Shown: positions 31,641 through 39,754, counted from the first letter of the stretch. The stretch: DNA of 64,000 nucleotides from Nocardia africana NBRC 100379 (GCF_001612635.1 NZ_BDAV01000023.1:23403-87402); one strand, 5' to 3'. Notes: a model not told the origin generated them from the letters alone. Numbers and translations are program-made.

Positions 31641-32285
31641 TCAGATGGGGAAAGTGTCGCCATAGACAACCGTGCCGTCCTTGACCTCTTTGGTATCGAT
31701 CCCGACACTCGCGTACGCCCGCACCTGCAGCGGCCCCAGGCAGCCGTCCATGCTCATGTGGGCTTCACGCACCTGCACGACCGTCTTAGTCTTCTCGGCG
31801 TTCTTCGAGCTCACCGGCACGGTCTGAATCTGGCCGGGCGAGATCGAGGCGTTCACCGACGGCTGCACGAACGCCCCCACGCCGGCGCGGACACCCGGGT
31901 CGATCGGGCCCACATTGAAACCGATGTTAGGGCCGACATTGAGCTGGATGCCGGGGTTCACGCTGTTCAGCGTGGCAAAGCAGCCCATCACGTACCCGAC
32001 CGAGACCTGCGCGCCCTTCAACGGCGTGTCCCCCTTGCCCGAGATCTCCACCACGGCGCGCAGCGAGCCGTACCCCTCGCGACTGGTCCCCGTCATGTTG
32101 GTGGTCGGAACCTTGTTCCACGACTCATCCTCGAGCCGGATCTTGACGTTCCAGCCGTCCTCGGTGGTGATGGTCCGCTCGTGCGGCGCCAACGTGATGA
32201 CCTCCGCCTGTGCCACGCTCGGCAGGCCGACACACGCCGCCGCTGCCAGCGCAGCGCCAGTCATCACCGTTTTCACGTGCTTCAT
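31641..32285 (-). CDS. MspA-family outer-membrane porin
   Basis: 214 residues from the ATG at 32285, with GAAGGGG upstream. A signal peptide (VMTGAALAAAACVGLPSVAQA) precedes the MspA pattern: ITTEDGWNVKIRLEDESWNK, SREGYGSLRAVVEISGKG, LKGAQVSVGYVMGC, FNVGPIDPGVRAGVGAF, and the terminal LGPLQVRAYASVGIDT...TVVYGDT. It forms octameric channels in the mycolic-acid outer membrane, so it implies a mycolate-containing host. Two Cys are unusual compared with MspA. A plasmid-borne porin could alter uptake of nutrients or metals. Confidence 0.88.
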   Translation of the reverse strand: MKHVKTVMTGAALAAAACVGLPSVAQAEVITLAPHERTITTEDGWNVKIRLEDESWNKVPTTNMTGTSREGYGSLRAVVEISGKGDTPLKGAQVSVGYVMGCFATLNSVNPGIQLNVGPNIGFNVGPIDPGVRAGVGAFVQPSVNASISPGQIQTVPVSSKNAEKTKTVVQVREAHMSMDGCLGPLQVRAYASVGIDTKEVKDGTVVYGDTFPI

Positions 32286-32651
32286 GGATCCCCTTCGAAA
32301 GTCTGTCCACACCACTCGGCAGCATGGAACCGCAACTGCTAAATCCCCCGACAAATAAGCACAGAAACGACTTGCATGCCGGTATGAACCGCAGTCTAAC
32401 CGGGCCGTCCAAATGCCACTTTCCAAGGGATCGATAACTTGGGACGCACCACGAACGAGCCGAGTTCCAGCCTATTGGCTAGTTCACAATCATTGTTCCG
32501 CGCTACGCCATCTGCTAACGTCCGGTAATTACAGAGACCGCCGGGGGGAAATGCTCGGGTTTCCACTCCACGTAATCCACAGCAACCACCACTGGTGGCC
32601 GCTGGAGATACGGCGCGCGCACCGGCGCCGCCGCGACACGAAGGAGCACCG
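32286..32651. other. Divergent gap between porin and secreted-protein genes
   Basis: 366 bases with no convincing gene. It presumably holds the porin promoter and, at 32620-32651, the start of the repeat shared with the second secreted-protein gene. Confidence 0.5.
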
Positions 32652-32731
32652 ATGACACTGAAAAAGGCCGTAGCAGCAGCTACTTTCGGCCTGGCGATCG
32701 CCGCGCTCGGCGCCGGCGCGGCCAACGCCGC
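32620..32731 (+). repeat. Leader repeat, copy 1
   Basis: 112 bp identical to 33025-33136. It covers the ribosome-binding site (GAAGGAG), start codon and the whole signal-peptide coding region. Confidence 0.85.
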
Positions 32732-32930
32732 GCTCGGCGCCGGTAGCGGATTGCATACCGGATGTGGTGACGATCCGATGGCGGGCTGCTCGGTTCCGGC
32801 GCCGCCGGACAACTCGGGCAACTGGACTTGGGATCGAAACAACGATCAGTGGCGGTCGACTCCCGTCCAGCCCGGCGTGACGAACCCGACTGTAGACCCG
32901 CAGGGCAGTATCCCCTTCCCCAACAACTGA
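32652..32930 (+). CDS. Small secreted protein, paralogue 1
   Basis: 92 residues. The signal peptide MTLKKAVAAATFGLAIAALG followed by AGAANA is identical to that of the gene at 33057. The mature part (GLHTGCGDDPMAGCSVPAPP...TPVQPGVTNP...DPQGSIPFPNN) has two Cys, probably a disulfide. GAAGGAG lies seven bases upstream. Function unknown; the paired mature regions share HTG, PAPP and QPGVT motifs. Confidence 0.75.
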   Translation: MTLKKAVAAATFGLAIAALGAGAANAALGAGSGLHTGCGDDPMAGCSVPAPPDNSGNWTWDRNNDQWRSTPVQPGVTNPTVDPQGSIPFPNN

Positions 32931-33024
32931 TTTCGACTCCCGGGCGGGACAGTCAACACCCCTGCATCTTGTCCTTGCCCGGGCCCCGGCAGCAGGGCGC
33001 GTATCCATGCGCCGCCGGCGCGCA

Positions 33025-33136
33025 CACCGGCGCCGCCGCGACACGAAGGAGCACCGATGACACTGAAAAAGGCCGTAGCAGCAGCTACTTTCGGCCTGGC
33101 GATCGCCGCGCTCGGCGCCGGCGCGGCCAACGCCGC
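33025..33136 (+). repeat. Leader repeat, copy 2
   Basis: 112 bp identical to 32620-32731, offset 405 bp. Confidence 0.85.
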
Positions 33137-33329
33137 AGTCACTGCGGGCGGGGTCCACACCGGCGTGGACCCGGAAACCGGAGCCTGGGACGGCTACGGG
33201 GAGCGGCCGCCGTACCTGGAAGGACATTCGATCCCGGCCCCCCCGATCCAGCCTGGTGTCACAACCCCGTACGACCCCAACAACGTCGACTCCAGCGGGC
33301 AGCTGCCGAACGGCGGGGAAGGCTACTGA
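33057..33329 (+). CDS. Small secreted protein, paralogue 2
   Basis: 90 residues with the same 26-residue signal peptide as its neighbour. The mature part (GVHTGVDPETGAWDGYGERP...HSIPAPPIQPGVTTP...) lacks Cys. A short stretch after the stop (CCTCAGGGCAGCATCGG then CAACAACTGA) resembles the 3' end of paralogue 1, so the whole unit arose by tandem duplication. A strong terminator follows. Confidence 0.75.
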   Translation: MTLKKAVAAATFGLAIAALGAGAANAAVTAGGVHTGVDPETGAWDGYGERPPYLEGHSIPAPPIQPGVTTPYDPNNVDSSGQLPNGGEGY

Positions 33330-33417
33330 GCGATCCTCAGGGCAGCATCGGCAACAACTGAACGGACATCTGGCCCGATCATCAGCTCCCGGATCTAGCT
33401 CGAGCCGGTGGAAGGGC

Positions 33418-33453
33418 ACGAAGGGCGCGCATCAGAAGATGCGCGCCCTTCGT
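33418..33453 (+). terminator. Strong terminator after the secreted-protein pair
   Basis: ACGAAGGGCGCGCATC / GATGCGCGCCCTTCGT, perfect 16-bp arms with an AGAA loop, followed by CTACTGTC. Confidence 0.88.
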
Positions 33454-33505
33454 CTACTGTCAGGCATTCTGACGGGGGACCTACTCGGCTGAGGCCATTT
33501 GGCGG

Positions 33506-33721
33506 TCACCGTGGCAAGTCGTCCGGCCTAACGTCTCGCGGCGACACCGAGATCGCGAGGTTGGCCAGCTGGACTGCCATGATCACGCTGGCGGTCAGCA
33601 TGTAGGCAGTATGACCTGAGCTCCACATCAGCGCGGCGATCCCTCCAGTGACGAGAGTTCCACAGAGTCCAACGGCGATGGATCGGGCGAGCTCATCGGC
33701 ACGGATACTGAGCCAGGACCG
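33506..33721 (-). other. Hydrophobic in-frame continuation beyond the TGA of the upstream gene
   Basis: Directly after the TGA at 33722-33724 the same frame stays open for 71 codons and encodes a membrane-like protein: LSIRADELARSIAVGLCGTL, VTGGIAALMWSSGHTAYMLT, ASVIMAVQLANLAISVSPRD. There is no start codon before an ATG 29 codons in. Either translation reads through TGA-C, a stop codon was created by mutation, or only the short ATG version is made. Confidence 0.45.
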
Positions 33722-34387
33722 TCAGAAACGCTCAGGCCGGTACGCGCCGCCCGCCTTCGTCGGGCAAGGGTCGCCGAGGCGATACGGCAGATCACCTGCG
33801 GTGTGGAGTCGGTCGATCTCCTGGGCTGGCAGCGGGCGGTCGTCCACGGCGCGGAACCGCCACTTTCGCCCGTCGTTTTCCCAGCCGCCGGTGTCGATCG
33901 CGTAGACCCGGCGGACCTCGCCGTCGACGGCGATCACGGCATGTGCGGCCACCGCGCGCACCTCGGCGCCGATCGGCCACCATCCGCGATCCGCGTCGTA
34001 CTGCCCGGATCCGCCGACCTCGCCAACTCGTGGCCGCGAATCATCTTCCGGCGCACGGTGACTACGGTCGCGTCGAGATATCACCACCACGATCCGATCG
34101 CCGCGGAGATGCCCCCACCGATGGCTCGCAGCTTGCCGGGTGATTCCTACCGCCGCGCCGAGATCTTCGAAGGTGGCGCCGTGGGCCAGTGCCAGCGCCG
34201 CACAATCGGCCATCATGTCATCGACGGCTGGCCGCAGTTCCGCTTCGAGCGCGCCCAATTCGGCGAGAAACGGTGCCGGCCCTTGTGCGCAACGAGAGTG
34301 ACGGCGCAGCGCGCCCCGGGCCGACGACCGTAATCCAGCGATTGCATCGATCAGCCAACCGTCCGGCTCACTTGCTTCATCATTCAC
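33722..34387 (-). CDS. HTH protein with a C-terminal beta domain
   Basis: 221 residues. Residues 60-95 form a helix-turn-helix (ALAHGATFEDLGAAVGITRQ, AASHRWGHLRGD). A C-terminal domain (WWPIGAEVRAVAAHAVIAVD, GEVRRVYAIDTGGWENDGRK, WRFRAVDDRPL) follows. This combination recurs in hypothetical proteins of actinobacterial plasmids. It starts at a GTG without a clear ribosome-binding site. Divergent from the serine-recombinase-like gene, with a dyad at 34521 between. Likely DNA-binding; target unknown. Confidence 0.65.
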   Translation of the reverse strand: MNDEASEPDGWLIDAIAGLRSSARGALRRHSRCAQGPAPFLAELGALEAELRPAVDDMMADCAALALAHGATFEDLGAAVGITRQAASHRWGHLRGDRIVVVISRRDRSHRAPEDDSRPRVGEVGGSGQYDADRGWWPIGAEVRAVAAHAVIAVDGEVRRVYAIDTGGWENDGRKWRFRAVDDRPLPAQEIDRLHTAGDLPYRLGDPCPTKAGGAYRPERF

Positions 34388-34520
34388 AGGAGGTAAATGT
34401 ACTTACGTCCCCTGTGCCCGCAAGGGCGTAAATGTATTTGCGCTGTATGTCGGAAAACGGCCGCGATTTCGACAGTCTGGCACCAAGCGGACGCTTCGCC
34501 GCAGCGCGCGGATTCAACCA

Positions 34521-34541
34521 CCGATAATGCCCACTTATCGG
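34521..34541. promoter_or_regulatory. Dyad upstream of the recombinase-like gene
   Basis: CCGATAA / TTATCGG with a 7-bp spacer. The same 235-bp gap has direct repeats GTAAATGTACTTACG / GTAAATGTATTTGCG (34391-34442) and two GAAAACGGCC blocks (34452, 34593), like subsites for a resolvase. Confidence 0.5.
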
Positions 34542-34622
34542 CGGTCAGAATTCAACTGTCGGAAACATGTTCGATGTCGGGAATCTATGTTCAGAAAACG
34601 GCCTAGCGCATATACTCGACAC

Positions 34623-35783
34623 ATGCTGATCGGGTATGTGTCCGTGGCGCCGGACGAGGATCCGGGCCCGCAGATCGCGGCCCTGCGCGCCGCGGGGGTC
34701 GACACCGCCGATATTCACGTCGACACAGTGACCGCCGTAGACCGGGCCGCTCCCCGTCCGGCGCTCGACCGCGTGCGCGCTTCCGCCGGCGCCGGGACGA
34801 CCGTTACCGTCACCGCGCTGGACCGCCTCGCACCCGGCGTGCAGCCGCTGGTCGCCCTCGGCGCCGGACTCGCCGCCGCCGGGGCCGATCTGCGCGTGCT
34901 TGACGACGGCATCGACACCACCACCGTCGCGGGCCGCGCCCAGCTCGATCTATTAGCCCGGCTCGACCGCCTGCACCGCCGCACCATCAGCACCGGAACC
35001 CGCGCCGGACTCGCCGCCGCCCGTGCCCGAGGCCGCAAGGGCGGACGCCCCGCCAAACTCACACCCGAACAGATCGCCCACGCCCAGCAGCTCTACGACG
35101 AGGGCGAGAAATCGCTCGACCAGATCGCCAAGATCTTCAGCGTCGGCCGCACCACCCTCTACGGCCACCTGGACAAGACCACCGTCGGAAAACGCCCCCG
35201 CGCCCGACGCACCACCCGCATGTCAGCACCGGCGACCACCGAAACCCGAACCGGCACGAATCCCCCCACAGTGCAGACCGTTGCGGCCACCGCAGCGACC
35301 GCACCCGCAGCGCCGACGAGTCCCGAAGCCACGACCCCGCCCATCGGCGAGATCGGCCCGATCGTTCCCCCCGAGGACAACCGCGCCGCGCGGGCCCTGG
35401 CCGCCCTGCAGCGCGGCCGCCGACGCGAGAACCGGTGGGACGAACCCGCACCATGCCCGTCCTGCGGCCACGATCCCGGCCACCGCGGCGGGCGCCTCGC
35501 CCAACACCAGGATCTGCAGATCAGCTGGCTCGAACCGGACCCCTCCGACGACAACCCCGGCGGCATGGTCGTCGCCCACCACTGCACCGAATGCCAGCCC
35601 GCGCAACGATTTCCGATCACCTGCGCCGATCCGCACTGCGACAACGGCCCCATTCTCGGCGGCCAGCTCGCTATCGACGCCGCCGCGCCCGGCGCCCAGC
35701 TGCCCGAACTGGTCTACTGGTGGCTCGCACGCCGAGGCTGGCGCGACACCGCTGCCGGACTGGTCTGCCCCGAACACGCATGA
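34623..35783 (+). CDS. Serine-recombinase-like protein with mutated active site and C-terminal Cys-rich domain
   Basis: 386 residues. Residues 1-130 match the resolvase catalytic fold (MLIGYVSVAPDEDPGPQIAA, TALDRLAPGVQPLVALGAGL, GRAQLDLLARLDRLHRRTIS, TRAGLAAARARGRKGGRPAK). An HTH of resolvase type follows (LTPEQIAHAQQLYDEGEKSL, DQIAKIFSVGRTTLYGHLDK). The usual ARVST motif is VSVAP: the Arg and the nucleophilic Ser are both absent. A Pro/Thr linker leads to a zinc-ribbon-like region (CPSCGHDPGHR, HHCTECQP, CADPHCDNG, VCPEHA). It is more likely a DNA-binding regulator than a recombinase. Confidence 0.75.
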   Translation: MLIGYVSVAPDEDPGPQIAALRAAGVDTADIHVDTVTAVDRAAPRPALDRVRASAGAGTTVTVTALDRLAPGVQPLVALGAGLAAAGADLRVLDDGIDTTTVAGRAQLDLLARLDRLHRRTISTGTRAGLAAARARGRKGGRPAKLTPEQIAHAQQLYDEGEKSLDQIAKIFSVGRTTLYGHLDKTTVGKRPRARRTTRMSAPATTETRTGTNPPTVQTVAATAATAPAAPTSPEATTPPIGEIGPIVPPEDNRAARALAALQRGRRRENRWDEPAPCPSCGHDPGHRGGRLAQHQDLQISWLEPDPSDDNPGGMVVAHHCTECQPAQRFPITCADPHCDNGPILGGQLAIDAAAPGAQLPELVYWWLARRGWRDTAAGLVCPEHA

Positions 35784-35887
35784 ACGCCGCGGAATGACAT
35801 CAGCACCCGGGGCGCGCAGCGAAAGCTGTTGGGCAGGACTAGTGTTCGATCGAGCGTGTAACCGGTGGTGAAAGGCAGTCGGGATTC

Positions 35888-36688
35888 ATGGTGGACGAGT
35901 TGCGGACGGACCAGGCGCACAGTGCTCGCATGTACGACTTCTATCTGGGCGGCCACGACAACTACGAGGCCGACCGTGCGGCGGCCGCGCGCGTACTCAA
36001 GGTGTTCCCGACCGCGCCGGAGATGGCGCGTGCCAACCGCGACTTCATGGGCCGGGCCGTGGAATACCTTGCCCGCCAAGGGATAAGCCAGTTTCTCGAT
36101 ATCGGTACTGGCATCCCGACCGAGCCCAATCTGCACCAGACCGCTCAGGCCGTCGACCCTGCGGCACGGGTGGTCTATGTCGACAACGACCCCCTGGTCC
36201 TCACCCACGCCCGCGCTCTCATGCAGGGCACACCCGAAGGCCGGACCGCGTTCGTGGCCGCCGACGCCTGCGACGCCGAGGCCATCCTCCAATCCCCTGA
36301 GCTGCGTGCCACGCTCGACCTCGCTCAACCGGTCGCACTCAGCTTGGTCGCGCTGCTGCACTTCCTGCCCGATTCCCGGCGACCACTGGAGGCGCTGCAG
36401 ACGATCGCTGCGGCCCTGGCACCCGGATCCTGGTTGGTGATCAGCCAGGCCACCGGCGACTTCGCGCCCGATACCGTTGCCGAAGCGGTGCGGATCTACC
36501 GTGAAAGTGGCCTGGACCCGCAAGTCCGCTCGCGCGACGAGATCACCGAATTCTTCACCGCGACAGGGTTCGAACTGGTCGCGCCTGGACTCGTGCCCCC
36601 ACACCGCTGGCCGACCGACACCCTCAAAGCCACCGCCGGTGCCGACGAGCGCGTGAGTTTCTACGCCGGAGTCGGCCGCAAACGCTGA
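35888..36688 (+). CDS. SAM-dependent methyltransferase (DUF574 family)
   Basis: 266 residues. Family hallmarks are SARMYDFYLGGHDNYEADRA near the N-terminus, AVEYLARQGISQFLDIGTGI (SAM motif I), VVYVDNDPLVLTHARALM, VALSLVALLHFLPD, and LAPGSWLVISQATGDF. This actinobacterial family is abundant, and the substrates of most members are unknown. It is a monocistronic gene with its own 100-bp upstream region. Confidence 0.88.
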   Translation: MVDELRTDQAHSARMYDFYLGGHDNYEADRAAAARVLKVFPTAPEMARANRDFMGRAVEYLARQGISQFLDIGTGIPTEPNLHQTAQAVDPAARVVYVDNDPLVLTHARALMQGTPEGRTAFVAADACDAEAILQSPELRATLDLAQPVALSLVALLHFLPDSRRPLEALQTIAAALAPGSWLVISQATGDFAPDTVAEAVRIYRESGLDPQVRSRDEITEFFTATGFELVAPGLVPPHRWPTDTLKATAGADERVSFYAGVGRKR

Positions 36689-36792
36689 CTCCGGGCTGCT
36701 GCTGACTCGTTCACCGGCGCAGACCTTTTCGCACGGGACAAAACTGTCGGTCCCTGCGGCTACAGTGGCGCCCCCTGCCCCGCTCAGTAATG

Positions 36793-36806
36793 TATCCACG
36801 TGGATA
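36793..36806. promoter_or_regulatory. 14-bp palindrome at the start of the 36806 gene
   Basis: TATCCACGTGGATA, perfect palindrome whose last base is the A of the ATG. An identical copy is at 38335-38348. Confidence 0.7.
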
Positions 36807-37510
36807 TGACTGCCGATCCGGACGCAGGCGGCGGCGAGGAGGCCGCCGAAACCCCCGGAGGCCAGGGCGCCGCCAGGACGGCCGAGACCGACAGAGCACG
36901 CCAGTATTCCACGGGCAAGTTGACAGCCAGCCAGGCCAAGACGGTCAACGCGTGGCGCGGCGAACTCCACCGCCCCCGCCGGCGCACCTACCTCACCGAC
37001 GACGGACGGCCACCCGCCTCGAGTTCGGACTGCCTCGCAGCCGCTGTCATCGATCTACTCGATGCCGCCCCACCCACGCCTACGGAGGTGGCCCGGTACG
37101 CGGCCCGGATCCGTTCAGCGCAGCGCGACGGCCGCCCCGACCGCTTCCCCGGCGACACGCACGTGACCTTCTATCTGCCCGAGCTCTACGCCGGTCCGGC
37201 CGAGAGTCTGCTCATCGATGCCCGCGCCGCCCACAGCGCGGCCATCGACGATGCCCGCACAGCGGCCAGGCGCCGGTTTCCAGGCCGCTACCAGGCCGAG
37301 GAGCGGTCTCAGTTCATGCTCGGCACGCTCGCTGACCAGCAGCTCACGCCCACTGTGCCTCGCCGGTTGCCGATGGGCACGCTGGCACGGATGGCCATCG
37401 ACCGATGGGCTCCCCGTGCTCCGCGGGCCGTCGTCGCGGCCGCCGCCAAACACTCGGCGACCTACCACCTCCAGCACCACCGCGCCCGCACCGATATGGG
37501 CCGACAGTAG
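36806..37510 (+). CDS. Hypothetical protein under a palindromic operator
   Basis: 234 residues, acidic Gly/Ala N-terminus then helical and Arg-rich (KLTASQAKTVNAWRGELHRP, CLAAAVIDLLDAAPPTPTEV, LLIDARAAHSAAIDDARTAA, LPMGTLARMAIDRWAPRAPR). Central VTFYLPELYAGPAESLLIDA resembles segments of plasmid proteins with DNA-associated roles, but I recognise no family. A GTG two codons earlier is also possible. The start codon overlaps the TATCCACGTGGATA palindrome, suggesting direct repression. Confidence 0.6.
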   Translation: MTADPDAGGGEEAAETPGGQGAARTAETDRARQYSTGKLTASQAKTVNAWRGELHRPRRRTYLTDDGRPPASSSDCLAAAVIDLLDAAPPTPTEVARYAARIRSAQRDGRPDRFPGDTHVTFYLPELYAGPAESLLIDARAAHSAAIDDARTAARRRFPGRYQAEERSQFMLGTLADQQLTPTVPRRLPMGTLARMAIDRWAPRAPRAVVAAAAKHSATYHLQHHRARTDMGRQ

Positions 37511-37560
37511 CCGCGCGCCAAACGAATTCCGCAGTCCTGCAAATACATTCGAGAACGGGC

Positions 37561-37675
37561 TGCGTGTAGCCGCTTCGCAGCTGCCGCCGCCGGGCAATCC
37601 TGGGGAACGGATGGCCAGTCGATGCCGGTCCCGCTCCCGTTCGAGCGTGAGCGGCTGGCCGTAGACGGTCGCCGG
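37561..37675 (-). pseudogene. Inverted, degraded copy of part of the 37913 gene
   Basis: On the minus strand this segment reads ACCGTCTACGGCCAGCCGCT, CACGCTCGA, then CGGCATCGACTGGCCATCCG, TTCCCCAGGATTGCCCG. It closely matches 37989-38075 of the zinc-ribbon gene but is scrambled between the blocks and lacks the Cys-coding end. Confidence 0.7.
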
Positions 37676-37912
37676 CCCCGGCGCCCGAGCACCTTCACTC
37701 CCGAAGCTGGCCGGTGCGGAGCGGGATCGGCGCATCGTGGTGGGCCCTTCTCGCATCCCGGAATCTGCCGACGGCATACCGCAGCGAACAGCCGATGTTC
37801 AAGGGCGCTGCCGCGTCACTGCGTGATTGGCATCCGCCCACCCCCAGCACACCGGCCGCCCGCCGCGATCTGGGCAAGCCCAGATTCCAGAACACGGAAA
37901 GGACACTCCACC

Positions 37913-38176
37913 ATGACCACCAACCCCGCTCCCGCACCGGCCAGCCTCTCCCGTTTTGGCGGCGGCCGCTGGGAACCCACCACGGTCACCGTCTACGGCC
38001 AGCCGCTCACGCTCGAGCGCGCCGTCATCCCCGGCATCGACTGGCCATCCGTTCCCCAGGATTGCCCGATCTGCAACAGCGGCGAAGGCTGCTACGCCCA
38101 GACCGTCCTCGAATGCGAGTACTGCGACCACGGAATCTGCCACGAATGCGGCATCTCCAAGACCCTGCTCGGCTGA
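37913..38176 (+). CDS. Small zinc-ribbon protein
   Basis: 87 residues. The N-terminal half is ordinary (SRFGGGRWEPTTVTVYGQPL); the C-terminal half has a dense Cys cluster CPICNSGEGCYA...CEYCDHGICHECG, enough for two zinc sites. GGAAAGG lies about 11 bases before the ATG. A scrambled inverted copy of its middle part lies 300 bp upstream. Function unknown. Confidence 0.65.
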   Translation: MTTNPAPAPASLSRFGGGRWEPTTVTVYGQPLTLERAVIPGIDWPSVPQDCPICNSGEGCYAQTVLECEYCDHGICHECGISKTLLG

Positions 38177-38334
38177 GCGGGCTCGGGGGCTCCGGCCCCC
38201 ACTCCGCCGGGTGCCCGGCAACGAGGCCGGACAGCGAGTCGCCGCCGACGCTGACCCCAAGCCCGCGGGCTCTCGCGGTCCGGTGCGGACCCTGTCCTTT
38301 CCATCTGCACCGGACCCGAGAGGCAGCGAAAAGA

Positions 38335-38348
38335 TATCCACGTGGATA
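38335..38348. promoter_or_regulatory. Second copy of the 14-bp palindrome
   Basis: TATCCACGTGGATA, identical to 36793-36806. Confidence 0.7.
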
Positions 38349-38506
38349 CTCTCAGCCCGCGCAAGCCGTATGGATCCCGAGGCCCCAGCCTTGCCCTCAC
38401 GGGCGCGCTGCGTGTCTCTCGGTGTCAGGCAGGTCCGGGGCGTGGATGCGCGCCGGTGTCGCACCGGGCGCTACACCCGGATCCGGAGATGCAGCTTCGA
38501 CGGTGA
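38342..38506 (+). CDS. Possible 54-codon ORF starting inside the palindrome
   Basis: GTG within TATCCACGTGGATA, in the same relative position as the upstream GTG of the 36806 gene. The product (VDTLSPRKPYGSRGPSLALT...) is basic with few features. Kept only because of the shared start context. The rest of 38177-38677 shows no gene. Confidence 0.25.
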   Translation: MDTLSPRKPYGSRGPSLALTGALRVSRCQAGPGRGCAPVSHRALHPDPEMQLRR

Positions 38507-38677
38507 CTCGTCTGCTGGCCGCAGGGTCGGCGGCCGATTCCGCGGCCTCCTCCAACTGCCGGCGGGGGGGCGCTGCGCACGCCGATAAAGCAGGCGAGGA
38601 GGAGGGCAAGCCGTTCACTCGGGACGTGTGCGCCGCTCCAGGTCGCCGAGAAAAGTGCTGGTCAAACACCGAAAGGC

Positions 38678-38707
38678 TTGCATAGTACTATGGTGACGTA
38701 GTACTAT
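38678..38707 (+). promoter_or_regulatory. Paired-palindrome promoter 1
   Basis: TTGCAT, 18-bp spacer, TACTAT. Palindromes ATAGTACTAT (38682-38691) and TAGTACTA (38699-38706), centres 16 bp apart. The -10 ends 48 bases before the DUF932 ATG. Confidence 0.85.
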
Positions 38708-38755
38708 ATAGGTATGCCAAGGGGGAAGGCCCCGAGGCACTACCAAGGAGGCGCT

Positions 38756-39592
38756 ATGGCTCTGGCATCGAAGTTCCGTAACCCCGTCGCGATCCGCTCG
38801 ACCGACGAGCCCCTGAGCGAAGTCGAGATGCGCGCGGTCGCACCGTCGATCTTCGCCGACGAGGCGCACGAAACCCGAAGCGAGCGCTACACCCACATCC
38901 CGACCATCGAGGTGCTGCGAGGCCTCGAAAAGGAGGGATTCCGGCCGTTCGCGGTCGCTCAGACCCGAGTCCGGGACGAAGGCCGCCGCGAATTCACCAA
39001 GCACATGATCCGTTTGCGTCACGCCAACACGATCGCCGCCGACGAGGCCAACGAGGTCGTGTTGCTGAACTCCCATGACGGCAGTTCGAGCTATCAGATG
39101 CTCGCGGGAATGTTCCGCTTCGTTTGCGCCAACGGCATGGTGTGTGGAGAAACCATCGAAGACATTCGAATCCGCCACTCGGGCCGGGCGGTCGAGGATG
39201 TCATCGAGGGCGCATACCAGGTTCTCGGCCAGTTCGAGCTTGTCGAGAACCAGCGAGATGGCATGAAGGCGGTGCCGCTGGACGAGGCCGAGCAGCAGGT
39301 TTTCGCCGACGCCGCGCTCGCCCTGCGCTACGACCCCGAAGACGGCAAGCCCGCGCCGATCGCCGCGCGGCAGTTGCTGCGGCCGCGTCGGATCGAGGAT
39401 GCCCCGGTGGATCTGTGGTCGACGTTCAACCGGGTACAGGAAAACGTCATCCGGGGCGGATTGCCCAGCAGCACCCGGACCGGACGCCGCACCAAAACAC
39501 GCGAGGTCAAAGGCATTGACCAGAATGTGAAGCTGAACCGGGCGTTGTGGATTCTCGCCGAGGGAATGCGCAATCTGAAGACCAACGGCTAA
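38756..39592 (+). CDS. DUF932 plasmid protein
   Basis: 278 residues from the ATG with AAGGAGG seven bases upstream. DUF932 landmarks are EMRAVAPSIFADEAHETRSE, YTHIPTIEVLRGLEKEGFRP, VAQTRVRDEGRREFTKHMIR, VVLLNSHDGSSSYQMLAGMF, RFVCANGMVCG and KLNRALWILAEGMRN. The family is common on plasmids and phages; its function is unknown, with links to DNA-related early roles suspected. First gene of the co-regulated block. Confidence 0.88.
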   Translation: MALASKFRNPVAIRSTDEPLSEVEMRAVAPSIFADEAHETRSERYTHIPTIEVLRGLEKEGFRPFAVAQTRVRDEGRREFTKHMIRLRHANTIAADEANEVVLLNSHDGSSSYQMLAGMFRFVCANGMVCGETIEDIRIRHSGRAVEDVIEGAYQVLGQFELVENQRDGMKAVPLDEAEQQVFADAALALRYDPEDGKPAPIAARQLLRPRRIEDAPVDLWSTFNRVQENVIRGGLPSSTRTGRRTKTREVKGIDQNVKLNRALWILAEGMRNLKTNG

Positions 39593-39602
39593 CCGATCAC
39601 CG

Positions 39603-39637
39603 AGCGGGCCGGGTAGGTAGTGGCTACCCGGCCCGCT
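39603..39637 (+). terminator. Terminator with GTAG-type loop (1)
   Basis: AGCGGGCCGGGTAG / CTACCCGGCCCGCT around GTAGTGG, 11 bases after the DUF932 stop. Same stem-top and loop design as the hairpins at 40539 and 42314. Confidence 0.85.
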
Positions 39638-39724
39638 TTGCGTTTGCTGTCGCCAGCGCACCACTCCCCCTCGCCGGCGAGGGGGAACGTCCGGGAAAAG
39701 CTCGCCGGAGGTCTCACCAAAGGG

Positions 39725-39754
39725 TTGAATAGTACTATGGTGACGTAGTACTAT
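39725..39754 (+). promoter_or_regulatory. Paired-palindrome promoter 2
   Basis: TTGAAT, 18-bp spacer, TACTAT; palindromes centred 39733.5 and 39749.5. The -10 ends 48 bases before the next ATG, the same distance as promoter 1. Confidence 0.85.

Noticed and set aside
34397..34606. 69-codon frame with AGGAGG just before its ATG and a Cys cluster (CPQGRKCICAVCRK)
   Set aside because: Only three bases separate the AGGAGG from the ATG, and the region is better explained as the repeat-bearing control region of the recombinase-like gene. Kept as unlikely, not excluded.
34623..35783. Active resolvase/invertase
   Set aside because: The nucleophilic serine and neighbouring arginine of the catalytic motif are missing.
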